From Chitinophagaceae bacterium (lineage in GTDB: Bacteria > Bacteroidota > Bacteroidia > Chitinophagales > Chitinophagaceae): 5,395 nt of DNA. A model generated the notes under the pieces. It ran no database searches. It saw nothing but the letters and a program-made list of their open reading frames with translations, and was not told where the DNA came from. The translations under genes were made by a program, and so were the position numbers. Numbering within the stretch: position 1 is the stretch's first letter; the number at the start of each line of letters is the position of its first letter. Below are positions 1 to 5,395 of this stretch, piece after piece. The stretch is from positions 1 through 5,395 of the forward strand of contig DPWF01000036.1 in NCBI GenBank assembly GCA_003526435.1. Direction: 5' to 3'.

Positions 1-263
1 CCCGTAAACTGACTGCTTCCGGAAACGGTTTCTTCTTTGGCAACAGCTTGAAGACTATCCATAGAAGCAGGAAATAGTTTCAAAACCTCTTTTCCGATGG
101 TAATATCGAGATCCTGCATCATTTGTAATAAAGCAAAATGTGCATCCTGTAATTTACCGCTATTATAACTTGTCTGGGCTGTTGTGATATTCTTTTTAAA
201 GTCCTGTGCATGTGCCAGCGTAGTTACCAGCAATGCAAATATGATACTGTAAGTCTTTTTCAT
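1..263 (-). CDS. Exported protein of unknown function, 3' part cut off by the window edge
   Basis: The reverse strand reads from ATG at 263 to the window edge without a stop, giving 87 complete codons. It opens with a clear Sec signal peptide: MKK, a hydrophobic stretch (residues 5-16), then A-H-A-Q with likely cleavage near residue 19 or 20. The mature part is helical (about residues 25-60, containing YNSGKLQDA). The protein is therefore likely periplasmic or otherwise exported. It starts 14 bp after the stop of the gene at 278-1087, so the two are probably co-transcribed. By eye, residues 25-74 align without gaps to residues 95-144 of that upstream protein with about 15 identities (shared Y-N, A-x-F, I-G-K and L-P/F-P positions), suggesting diverged paralogues. 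I do not recognise a named family and assign no function. The C-terminal part lies outside the window. Confidence 0.8.
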   Translation of the reverse strand, partial: MKKTYSIIFALLVTTLAHAQDFKKNITTAQTSYNSGKLQDAHFALLQMMQDLDITIGKEVLKLFPASMDSLQAVAKEETVSGSSQFT

Positions 264-277
264 TTGTTTGTATTTAT

Positions 278-1087
278 CTATTGTTCACCCATTGTTTTTT
301 TAATCGAGTCAATATCAAATTGCTGAACTGCATCCATCATATCTTTTTCAGTGGTAAAATTGATGCCTTTCCAGGTAATCATACCAGCAGTACCCATTTG
401 CATGAGGATGGTATAACCTTCGCGATCTTCAAACTGTATAATGGCTTTATTGCCTTTTATCCTGATTTGTTTGGTATTCTGTGTTTCACCATTTGATTGA
501 GTAGACGCAAAGCCAAAATACATATCAAGTGCACCTGCATACATGGCGTTATTACCAATAAGGATGGACAACTGTTTGTCGTCTTTCTGGTAAATACGCT
601 GTATGGTGAGGTTCGCCCAGCCATAACGGGCACTCATAACCCTGTCTTCTGTAGAATCTTTTGGTAAGCCTGCAATTTCTGCAGGAAGAGATTGCAATAA
701 TTGTTTGCCGATTTGTAATTCAACGCCAAGCAAAGCCTGTTGAACAGAAAAACGGGCTTCACCAAACTGTTGTTTGTTATAAGCAAGATCGGCATCTGTT
801 ATCTGTTGTAAAACATCAGGTACAGTAGAGTTCTTTAATCCTTCTCCGGATGTATTCACCGGTCTGCCATTTTTTGAAGTACTGGCTGGATTAACATTAC
901 CGTTGCCATTACCGCTGCCGGTTGTATTGCCGGTTCCTGTTTTGTCTGCTACTTTTTTGTCTAATACTTCCTCTGCTTTCTTTTCTACTTTGTCTTTCAG
1001 TTTTTTCAGAAAACCCTGAGCTTGTAAATCAGCTTGCATGCCAAGACCTATACATGCAAGCAGAATAAGTAATAATTTTTGTTTCAT
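278..1087 (-). CDS. Exported protein of unknown function (269 aa), paralogue of the downstream gene
   Basis: The frame is open from an ATG at 1141, but the ATG at 1087 is the better start. It begins a Sec signal peptide (MKQK, hydrophobic residues 5-16, then L-Q-A-Q near 21-24), and the 18 extra residues would be encoded across a promoter at 1106-1137. The mature protein starts with a lysine- and glutamate-rich helix (FLKKLKDKVEKKAEE, residues 26-40). A low-complexity linker rich in Gly, Asn, Thr and Ser follows (about 50-72), then a helical region (91-145). The C-terminal part (about 150-269) looks beta-rich and ends in a short charged helix. A cysteine at residue 12 follows LLA, but it lies inside the hydrophobic core and too early for a convincing lipobox. 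Residues 95-144 resemble the protein encoded just downstream. Location is inferred as periplasm or cell envelope. The function is unknown to me. Confidence 0.85.
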   Translation of the reverse strand: MKQKLLLILLACIGLGMQADLQAQGFLKKLKDKVEKKAEEVLDKKVADKTGTGNTTGSGNGNGNVNPASTSKNGRPVNTSGEGLKNSTVPDVLQQITDADLAYNKQQFGEARFSVQQALLGVELQIGKQLLQSLPAEIAGLPKDSTEDRVMSARYGWANLTIQRIYQKDDKQLSILIGNNAMYAGALDMYFGFASTQSNGETQNTKQIRIKGNKAIIQFEDREGYTILMQMGTAGMITWKGINFTTEKDMMDAVQQFDIDSIKKTMGEQ

Positions 1088-1105
1088 GTTGATGGTTTCA
1101 AAACA

Positions 1106-1137
1106 CAAAACTATAATGGCATTCAGGTGAATACAAA
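1106..1137 (-). promoter_or_regulatory. Bacteroidota-type promoter for the exported-protein operon
   Basis: On the reverse strand TTTG (1137-1134), a 20-bp spacer and TAGTTTTG (1113-1106) match the Bacteroidota housekeeping promoter form (TTG around -33, TAnnTTTG around -7). Transcription would start a few bases further on, leaving a leader of roughly 12-16 nt before the ATG at 1087. This is the main reason to prefer that start over the in-frame ATG at 1141. Confidence 0.6.
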
Positions 1138-1154
1138 CCATTCATGACGACATA

Positions 1155-1176
1155 TAACCGATTGTATCATCGGTTA
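1155..1176. repeat. Perfect 8-bp inverted repeat upstream of the exported-protein promoter
   Basis: TAACCGAT, a 6-bp spacer and ATCGGTTA form perfect 8-bp arms. The repeat lies about 18 bp upstream of the -33 element at 1134-1137, a position suitable for an activator or repressor site. There is no T-run after it on either strand, so an intrinsic terminator is unlikely. Confidence 0.4.
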
Positions 1177-1205
1177 ATGTTGATATACAACAGGTTAGAA
1201 ATTTC

Positions 1206-1223
1206 ATCACATAAATATGTGAT
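1206..1223. repeat. Perfect 8-bp palindrome with 2-bp centre, between two minus-strand genes
   Basis: ATCACATA-AA-TATGTGAT is fully palindromic apart from its two central bases. It lies 9 bp beyond the stop of the gene at 1233-1544, and an 8-bp palindrome GAAATTTC (1198-1205) abuts it. It may be a protein-binding site or a weak 3'-end hairpin for the upstream gene. The AT-rich stem and lack of a T-run make terminator function doubtful. It is not a CRP site, because the half-sites point the wrong way. Confidence 0.35.
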
Positions 1224-1232
1224 ACGATCAGA

Positions 1233-1544
1233 TTAAAAGATATGTCTTTGCTCATCCTGTTTTTTTGCATCCTGTTTTTTCTGTTCTATATGCAGCAAGT
1301 GGTTTGCTTCAAGTAGTTTTTCCATGTATTCATATAATAAGAGTATGGAAGCTTTTTCCTTCTTGCTGAGTGTTTTGTTATAACTACCGGTAACAGTAGC
1401 TTTTAGCCATTCCCATAACATCATTTTTAATTCCGGTAAATGTGCAAAATCAAATAACTCAGCAAGTACAAGTTGCGGGTTGTTCATTTCCTCTTTGGTT
1501 AAAGTCGAGAGAGCCATCTCTTCATGACGAATTTTCTGTTGCAT
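1233..1544 (-). CDS. Small helical cytoplasmic protein of unknown function (103 aa)
   Basis: The reading frame runs from ATG at 1544 to a stop at 1233. There is no signal peptide or membrane segment. The sequence looks mostly alpha-helical. An acidic and hydrophobic helix (about residues 24-33) is followed by a conserved-looking block with MMLWEWLKATVTGSY (41-55). A second amphipathic helix is rich in Leu and Glu (about 61-85), and the tail is strongly charged with Lys, Gln, Asp and Glu (88-100). An alternative in-frame ATG at 1517 (residue 10) would remove a short charged leader, and the sequence does not decide between them. It sits 145 bp upstream of the exported-protein gene on the same strand, but that gene has its own promoter, so a shared operon is not needed. 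I do not recognise the family. The tryptophan-rich core argues for a real folded protein and not a spurious ORF. Confidence 0.65.
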   Translation of the reverse strand: MQQKIRHEEMALSTLTKEEMNNPQLVLAELFDFAHLPELKMMLWEWLKATVTGSYNKTLSKKEKASILLLYEYMEKLLEANHLLHIEQKKQDAKKQDEQRHIF

Positions 1545-1801
1545 AGTATTTCATTAGAAATCTTTCAATACTTCTAACGCGAAGTGTTGCGGCAGATCAC
1601 TTACTTACGACATGGAGTTTTTCGCTATTGACCTGTATTGTATTATTTCTGCGGGTTTTATCAGGCCAAATCAGGTATAAATACGTATTGCAGCATTTAT
1701 ATTTTATTTCTTTCTTCGTAAGGATTCATTACAATAAAAATAAAAATCATTTTCTATAACCTTCTATCTGAATTCGTTCATTTTCTAAACACTTATTCAC
1801 A
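1545..1801. other. AT-rich divergent intergenic region with candidate operator elements
   Basis: This 257-bp gap separates the minus-strand gene at 1233-1544 from the plus-strand regulator gene at 1802, so it must hold both promoters. I found no full TTG/TAnnTTTG pair on either strand. TATATTTT (1698-1705) is one base off the -7 form but lacks a well-placed -33 element. Visible structure includes a direct repeat ATCAGG (1660-1665 and 1670-1675, exactly 10 bp apart) and a perfect 10-bp palindrome AATACGTATT (1680-1689). A long A/T-rich tract follows (about 1690-1760). These could be regulator binding sites, but that is inference. Confidence 0.4.
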
Positions 1802-2197
1802 ATGACAGCTCCTGAAAGATTCTATCAATTTATGGAATATAAACGTTTCCGCCCACGATGGGTAGAAATGGAATGTGGCTTATCAAATGGTTATTTGGGT
1901 AAACAACGCAAAAACAAAGGCTCTTTTGGTGGAGGCATTCTGCTCAGGATTGAAAAACGTTTTCCTGAATTAAATATCACCTGGTTGCTTTCTGGTGAAG
2001 GCGAAATGTTGAATGCAACTTACCGCGATGTGAAAACGGAAACATTCAATACAGTTGAGGAGGAGTCCGCCACATACGGATTGGTGATGCGCGAACTGGT
2101 GCCTTTATTAAAACAACAAATCAGTCAACTTGAAGCCGCATTAACGGATAAGCAGAAACTGATAGAAATACTTGAGCATCGGATTAAGGAAGACTAA
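1802..2197 (+). CDS. CI-repressor-like helix-turn-helix regulator with C-terminal coiled coil (131 aa)
   Basis: A likely DNA-binding transcription regulator of the phage CI repressor N-terminal type. Residues 4-70 form the compact helical domain. GLSNGYLGKQRKNKG (26-40) corresponds to the turn and recognition-helix region. The hallmark block FPELNITWLLSGEGEML (54-70) is typical of Bacteroidota CI-like and XRE regulators. A polar linker follows (about 71-90). Residues about 93-129 then have leucine and isoleucine at heptad-like spacing with many Gln, Glu and Lys, predicting a coiled coil for dimerisation. No S24/LexA-type peptidase domain is present, so SOS-type self-cleavage is not expected. 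The ATG at 1802 fits the domain start. The gene lies 53 bp upstream of the toxin ATG on the same strand and could be co-transcribed with the toxin-antitoxin pair or control it. It could instead be an independent accessory regulator. Its target is unknown. Confidence 0.75.
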   Translation: MTAPERFYQFMEYKRFRPRWVEMECGLSNGYLGKQRKNKGSFGGGILLRIEKRFPELNITWLLSGEGEMLNATYRDVKTETFNTVEEESATYGLVMRELVPLLKQQISQLEAALTDKQKLIEILEHRIKED

Positions 2198-2215
2198 TAA
2201 TATTTTTATGAAAAA

Positions 2216-2235
2216 AGTTGCCCTATTGGGCAACT
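2216..2235. promoter_or_regulatory. Perfect inverted repeat overlapping the toxin promoter: candidate operator
   Basis: AGTTGCCC, a TATT centre and GGGCAACT form perfect 8-bp arms in the gap between the regulator gene and the toxin gene. It overlaps the candidate -33 element and half the spacer of the promoter at 2218-2248, as expected of an operator bound by an antitoxin or by the upstream CI-like protein. Alternatively it is a transcription hairpin. It is preceded by six A residues (2211-2216), so on the reverse strand it would resemble an intrinsic terminator with a T-run. On the plus strand the following bases are not a clean T-run. Confidence 0.5.
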
Positions 2236-2248
2236 CTAATTAACTTTG
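2218..2248 (+). promoter_or_regulatory. Candidate Bacteroidota promoter for the toxin-antitoxin pair
   Basis: TTG (2218-2220), a 20-bp spacer and TAACTTTG (2241-2248) match the Bacteroidota -33/-7 form, with the same spacer length as the promoter at 1106-1137. The catch is position: only two bases separate the -7 box from the ATG at 2251. The transcript would be leaderless or would begin just inside the gene. Either this is a leaderless promoter, or the match is coincidental and the pair is transcribed from further upstream. Confidence 0.4.
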
Positions 2249-2250
2249 TC

Positions 2251-2598
2251 ATGAAAGAAAACCAAAAAGTAAGAGAGGTAGTCTTTTATAAAGATTATTT
2301 CGAACAGTTTTTTCTTTCACAGAAACCAAAAGTGAAAGAAAAAATACTCTGGACACTGGAGTTAATTGAAGATTTGCTGATGGTTCCTGAAGCCTATTTG
2401 AAACACATTGAAAATACGGATGGGTTATATGAAGTGAGGGTGCAATGTGCATCAAACATCTTCAGAATATTTTGTTTTTTTGACGAAGACCGGGTAGTGG
2501 TAGTTATTAATGGGTTTCAAAAGAAACAACAAAAAGCGCCCAAAAATGAAATTGAGAAAGCACTTAAAATAAAAGAAGCATATGAAAACGAAAAATAA
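2251..2598 (+). CDS. higB: HigB/RelE-type toxin of the phage-derived Gp49-like family (115 aa)
   Basis: Likely mRNA-targeting toxin of a type II toxin-antitoxin system. Members of the RelE/HigB superfamily cleave mRNA, usually at the ribosome, when not bound by their antitoxin. The family pattern is clear. An N-terminal beta strand (VVFYKDYFEQF, 10-20) is followed by two helices (about 24-46) and then LKHIENTDGLYEVRV (50-64). Next comes the strand FRIFCFF (71-77) and the signature VVVINGFQKKQQKAP (83-97), ending in a helix beginning EIEKAL. Lys51, Arg63, Arg72 and the lysines after GF are candidate active-site or RNA-contact residues. The frame also extends upstream to a TTG at 2218, but that would add residues encoded by the promoter and palindrome, so ATG 2251 is preferred. 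The last 17 bp overlap the antitoxin gene, implying translational coupling. Activity has not been shown. The symbol is assigned by family and gene order only. Confidence 0.85.
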   Translation: MKENQKVREVVFYKDYFEQFFLSQKPKVKEKILWTLELIEDLLMVPEAYLKHIENTDGLYEVRVQCASNIFRIFCFFDEDRVVVVINGFQKKQQKAPKNEIEKALKIKEAYENEK

Positions 2599-2887
2599 GC
2601 AGGTGCTTACTTTAGAAGCACTTAAGGAAAAACACTACGGAAAAAAAGGAACAAAAAAACGAGATGTACTGGAAGCAGGGTACAAAAATTTTAAAACAGG
2701 TGTCTTACTCCAGGAGGCGCGTTTAAGAAAAGGGATGACCCAGGAAGAACTGGCCACCCGCGTTGGAACGACCAAATCCTATATTTCTAAAATTGAGAAT
2801 GATGTGAAAGAAGTACGACTGTCGACCCTTCAAAGAATTGTGGAAGAAGGTTTTGGCGGAAAGCTATTACTGTCTATTCAGTTATAA
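2582..2887 (+). CDS. higA: HigA-type Xre-family antitoxin (101 aa)
   Basis: Partner of the preceding toxin. The N-terminal third (residues 1-37) is highly charged and lysine-rich and probably contacts or wraps the toxin. Residues 39-93 form a Cro/CI-type helix-turn-helix domain. EARLRKGMTQEELATRVG (45-62) covers helices 1-2 and the turn, TTKSYISKIE (63-72) is the recognition helix, and STLQRIVEE (81-89) is a later helix. The C-terminus ends GGKLLLSIQL, a form common in antitoxins of Gp49-like toxins. The family neutralises the toxin by direct binding and represses the shared promoter. The start ATG at 2582 lies within the last codons of the toxin gene (17-bp overlap in another frame), so translation is likely coupled. 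The toxin-first order is the HigBA arrangement, opposite to RelBE. A strong terminator begins directly after the stop, marking the end of the operon. Confidence 0.87.
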   Translation: MKTKNKQVLTLEALKEKHYGKKGTKKRDVLEAGYKNFKTGVLLQEARLRKGMTQEELATRVGTTKSYISKIENDVKEVRLSTLQRIVEEGFGGKLLLSIQL

Positions 2888-2918
2888 AAAAGTCCTTCCG
2901 ATTCGGAAGGACTTTTTT
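2886..2918. terminator. Bidirectional intrinsic terminator between antitoxin and gcvP
   Basis: Six A, a 9-bp GC-containing stem GTCCTTCCG, loop ATT, the complementary arm CGGAAGGAC and six T. The symmetry gives a T-run on both strands. It starts next to the antitoxin stop (2887) and lies 17 bp beyond the gcvP stop (2936) on the other strand, so it terminates both converging transcripts. Confidence 0.9.
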
Positions 2919-2935
2919 ATTTGTCATCTTTTCTT

Positions 2936-5395
2936 TTATTCTGTTACATATGATGAAACCGGTTCACAGGTACAGATCAGGTTTCTGTCGCCATGTGTAT
3001 TATTAACCCTTGCCACACTCGGCCAGAACTTATGCTGTGTTACATAATACAGCGGGAACGCTGCCTGTTGACGGCTGTATGCATGTTTCCATTCATCACT
3101 GCAAATAACAGCCTGTGTATGCGGAGCGTTTTTCAAAGGGTTATCTGTTTTATCAGATGTGCCTTCTTCAATGGCTTTTATTTCTTCATAAATAGAAATC
3201 AGCGCATCACAGAAACGATCTAACTCTGCTTTGTCTTCACTTTCTGTAGGTTCTATCATAATGGTACCCGGAACAGGGAAGCTCATGGTAGGAGCGTGGA
3301 AACCATAATCAATCAATCGTTTGGCCACGTCTTCTGCTTCAATACCTACACTTTGTTTAAACGGACGCAGGTCAACAATAAATTCGTGCGCACAGGTGCC
3401 GTTTGTTCCGGTGTACAAAATTTTATAGTATTTTTTCAGCCGTGCCTTCATATAATTGGCATTCAGGATGGCATATTCTGTAGACCTTCTGATACCTTCT
3501 TCTCCCAACATTTTAATGTATCCGTAGCTGATAAGAAGAATACTTGCTGAACCATATTGAGCTGCACTTACAGCAAGGGCCGAATTACCCAGTACTGTGT
3601 GGCCTGGTAAATAAGGAGCCAGCTTATCGTTAACACAGATAGGTCCCATGCCAGGGCCACCACCACCATGTGGAATAGCAAAAGTTTTGTGGAGGTTGAG
3701 GTGACAAACATCGGCACCAATCATACCCGGACTTGTTAATCCAACCTGCGCATTCATATTCGCACCATCCATATATACCAGTCCGCCATTATCATGAATG
3801 ATCTGGCAGATATCTTTAATGGTTTCTTCAAATACACCATGGGTAGATGGGTAAGTAACCATCAGTGCACCGAGGCTGTCTTTATATTGTTCTGCTTTTG
3901 CCTTCAGATCTGATACATCAATATTACCTGCGTCATCACATTTTACCACTACTACTTTAAATCCGGCCATAACAGCACTCGCAGGGTTAGTGCCGTGTGC
4001 ACTGATAGGAATCAGTACCACATTTCTATGTGCTTCATTCCTTGCTGCGTGATATGCGCGAATGGTTAATAATCCTGCATACTCGCCCTGTGCGCCACTA
4101 TTGGGTTGCAGGCTGCAGGCAGTAAAGCCGGTTATTCTACACAAATAATCATTCAGTTCATTGATAATTTGCTGGTAACCTTCTGTTTGTGATGCAGGTG
4201 CGAAGGGATGTAATCCACCAAACTCTGGCCAACTCACCGGAATCATTTCTGTTGCTGCATTCAGTTTCATGGTACAGCTTCCGAGACTGATCATACTGGT
4301 ATTCAAAGAGAGATCTTTGTTTTCCAGTTGTTTGATATAACGCATCATCTGGCTCTCGCTCCGATGTGTGTTGAAAACAGGATGAGTAAGGTAGGCAGAA
4401 GTACGTGCGAGGCCCGTAGTTAGCTGGTAGCTGTTGTCGGTTAATGAAGTTTCGGCAACTGTAACTACCGGCTTTCCGGTGGCTTTTGCAAAAATGCTGA
4501 GTATAGTATTGATATCATTTACAGCAGTAGTTTCATCGATACTGATGATTACATTATTCTTATGGTAGAAGAAATTGCTTTCTGCGGCTTCTGCTGTTTT
4601 CCTAAGCATATCCACATCAACACCTGAAACAGCTATTGTATCAAAATAACTTTTGTTTACTTGTTCAATTCCCATTTTTGCAAGTCCGTTCGACAAGGCT
4701 TTTGTGAGCAGGTGAACACGTGTAGCTATTTCTTTCAGACCTGTTGGTCCATGAAATACGGCATACATAGCGGCCATATTTGCCAGTAAAGCCTGTGCGG
4801 TACAAATATTTGAAGTGGCTTTTTCTCTTTTAATATGCTGTTCTCTTGTTTGGAGCGCCATACGTAATGCACGGTTGCCCTGTGCATCAATACTTACGCC
4901 AATCAGACGGCCAGGCATTCCTCTTTTAAAATCGTCTTGTGTGGCAAAGAAAGCAGCGTGTGGTCCGCCAAAGCCCATAGGTACACCAAAACGTTGTGCA
5001 CTACCCACTGCTACATCTGCGCCCAGTTCACCGGGAGGGGTGAGTAAGGTAAGTGCCAGCAAATCAGTTGCCATAATTACCAGGCCACCGGCAGTATGTA
5101 CTTTCTCAATAAAACTTCTGTGGTCTTCTGCCGAACCTACGCTATTAGGGTATTGCAGTAATGCGCCGAAATAGGTTTCATCAATTGTGGCATTATTGTA
5201 ATCTCCGATTACAATTTCGATTCCGATAGGCTCTGCCCTTGTAACAAGTACATCGATGGTTTGCTGGAAAGTATGCTGGTCAACAAAAAGTTTTGGTTTG
5301 CTGATTACATCTGTTTTGTTAACATGATGAAAGATCATGGCCATGGCTTCTGCAGCAGCAGTAGCTTCATCCAGTAATGATGCATTGGAAATAGG
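2936..5395 (-). CDS. gcvP: Glycine dehydrogenase (decarboxylating), P-protein of the glycine cleavage system; N-terminus missing
   Basis: PLP enzyme that decarboxylates glycine and transfers the aminomethyl group to the lipoyl arm of H-protein, supplying one-carbon units with the T and L proteins. It acts in the cytoplasm. Although an ATG lies at 5344, the frame continues to the window edge with family-typical sequence ([15 protein letters not shown]), so that ATG is internal. About 819 codons are visible. Single-chain P-proteins are about 950 residues, so roughly 135-140 N-terminal residues lie outside. The inactive-like N-terminal half shows [20 protein letters not shown] (about 4945-5010). 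The second half starts near [11 protein letters not shown] (about 4260-4290) and carries the PLP lysine in [18 protein letters not shown], Lys codon at 3686-3688. The C-terminus ([29 protein letters not shown]) is complete. It is the fused long form, not split gcvPA/gcvPB. No frameshift or missing catalytic motif is seen. It converges on the toxin-antitoxin operon. Confidence 0.97.
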   Translation of the reverse strand, partial: PISNASLLDEATAAAEAMAMIFHHVNKTDVISKPKLFVDQHTFQQTIDVLVTRAEPIGIEIVIGDYNNATIDETYFGALLQYPNSVGSAEDHRSFIEKVHTAGGLVIMATDLLALTLLTPPGELGADVAVGSAQRFGVPMGFGGPHAAFFATQDDFKRGMPGRLIGVSIDAQGNRALRMALQTREQHIKREKATSNICTAQALLANMAAMYAVFHGPTGLKEIATRVHLLTKALSNGLAKMGIEQVNKSYFDTIAVSGVDVDMLRKTAEAAESNFFYHKNNVIISIDETTAVNDINTILSIFAKATGKPVVTVAETSLTDNSYQLTTGLARTSAYLTHPVFNTHRSESQMMRYIKQLENKDLSLNTSMISLGSCTMKLNAATEMIPVSWPEFGGLHPFAPASQTEGYQQIINELNDYLCRITGFTACSLQPNSGAQGEYAGLLTIRAYHAARNEAHRNVVLIPISAHGTNPASAVMAGFKVVVVKCDDAGNIDVSDLKAKAEQYKDSLGALMVTYPSTHGVFEETIKDICQIIHDNGGLVYMDGANMNAQVGLTSPGMIGADVCHLNLHKTFAIPHGGGGPGMGPICVNDKLAPYLPGHTVLGNSALAVSAAQYGSASILLISYGYIKMLGEEGIRRSTEYAILNANYMKARLKKYYKILYTGTNGTCAHEFIVDLRPFKQSVGIEAEDVAKRLIDYGFHAPTMSFPVPGTIMIEPTESEDKAELDRFCDALISIYEEIKAIEEGTSDKTDNPLKNAPHTQAVICSDEWKHAYSRQQAAFPLYYVTQHKFWPSVARVNNTHGDRNLICTCEPVSSYVTE

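Noticed and set aside
891..945. Short repetitive tract that might be a tandem DNA repeat
   Set aside because: It encodes the Gly/Asn/Thr/Ser linker of the exported protein. The DNA units are imperfect and explained by low-complexity coding.
1088..1141. Upstream ATG extending the exported protein by 18 residues
   Set aside because: It would bury the signal peptide and it overlaps a good -33/-7 promoter pair.
1206..1223. CRP/FNR-like binding site
   Set aside because: The half-sites are TCACA then TGTGA, the reverse of the CRP arrangement, and FNR half-sites are absent.
2208..2243. An 11-codon ORF (MKKVALLGNSN) that could be a leader peptide ahead of the toxin
   Set aside because: It spans the palindrome and promoter, has no run of regulatory codons, and its presence is easily explained by chance.
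2218..2250. TTG start extending the toxin by 11 residues
   Set aside because: The extension is encoded by the palindrome and promoter region, does not resemble the family N-terminus, and the ATG at 2251 gives a normal length.
2993..5174. Several plus-strand open frames inside gcvP
   Set aside because: They are antisense shadows of a well-supported gene, with Cys/Pro/Ser-rich compositions and no family resemblance.
5342..5344. ATG taken as the start of gcvP
   Set aside because: The frame continues upstream to the window edge with sequence typical of P-protein, so this Met is internal.

Overview
The window looks like a chromosomal segment from a member of the Bacteroidota, probably of the Chitinophagaceae type. 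The base composition is AT-rich and genes lack Shine-Dalgarno sites. Secreted proteins have signal peptides ending in A-Q, and two upstream regions carry a TTG/TTTG (-33) and TAnnTTTG (-7) pair, the promoter form of this phylum. The lineage is inferred from sequence style and not from a marker gene.

Left part (1-1544, minus strand): a partial exported protein (1-263) sits 14 bp downstream of a second exported protein (278-1087). The two share a weakly similar domain and look like a two-gene operon of diverged tandem paralogues, read from a good promoter at 1106-1137. Behind them lies a small cytoplasmic helical protein of unknown function (1233-1544). The gap 1088-1232 contains two perfect 8-bp inverted repeats.

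Middle part (1545-2918, plus strand): a compact regulatory cassette. First comes a CI-repressor-like DNA-binding protein with a C-terminal coiled coil in place of a peptidase domain (1802-2197). Then comes a toxin-antitoxin pair of the HigBA/RelE-Xre type in toxin-first order (toxin 2251-2598, antitoxin 2582-2887, 17-bp overlap). A perfect 8-bp inverted repeat overlaps the candidate promoter in front of the toxin and is a plausible autoregulatory operator. A strong bidirectional terminator (2886-2918) closes the cassette and also serves the converging gene.

Right part (2936-5395, minus strand): most of gcvP, the single-chain glycine dehydrogenase (P-protein) of the glycine cleavage system, missing its N-terminus at the window edge. 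This is a core metabolic gene. The regulatory and TA cassette appears to be an accessory insertion between it and the exported-protein genes.

I see no tRNA, rRNA, CRISPR array, insertion sequence or phage structural gene. Nothing here amounts to a clearly new system. The most interesting point is the CI-like regulator beside the TA pair, together with the operator-like palindrome between them.
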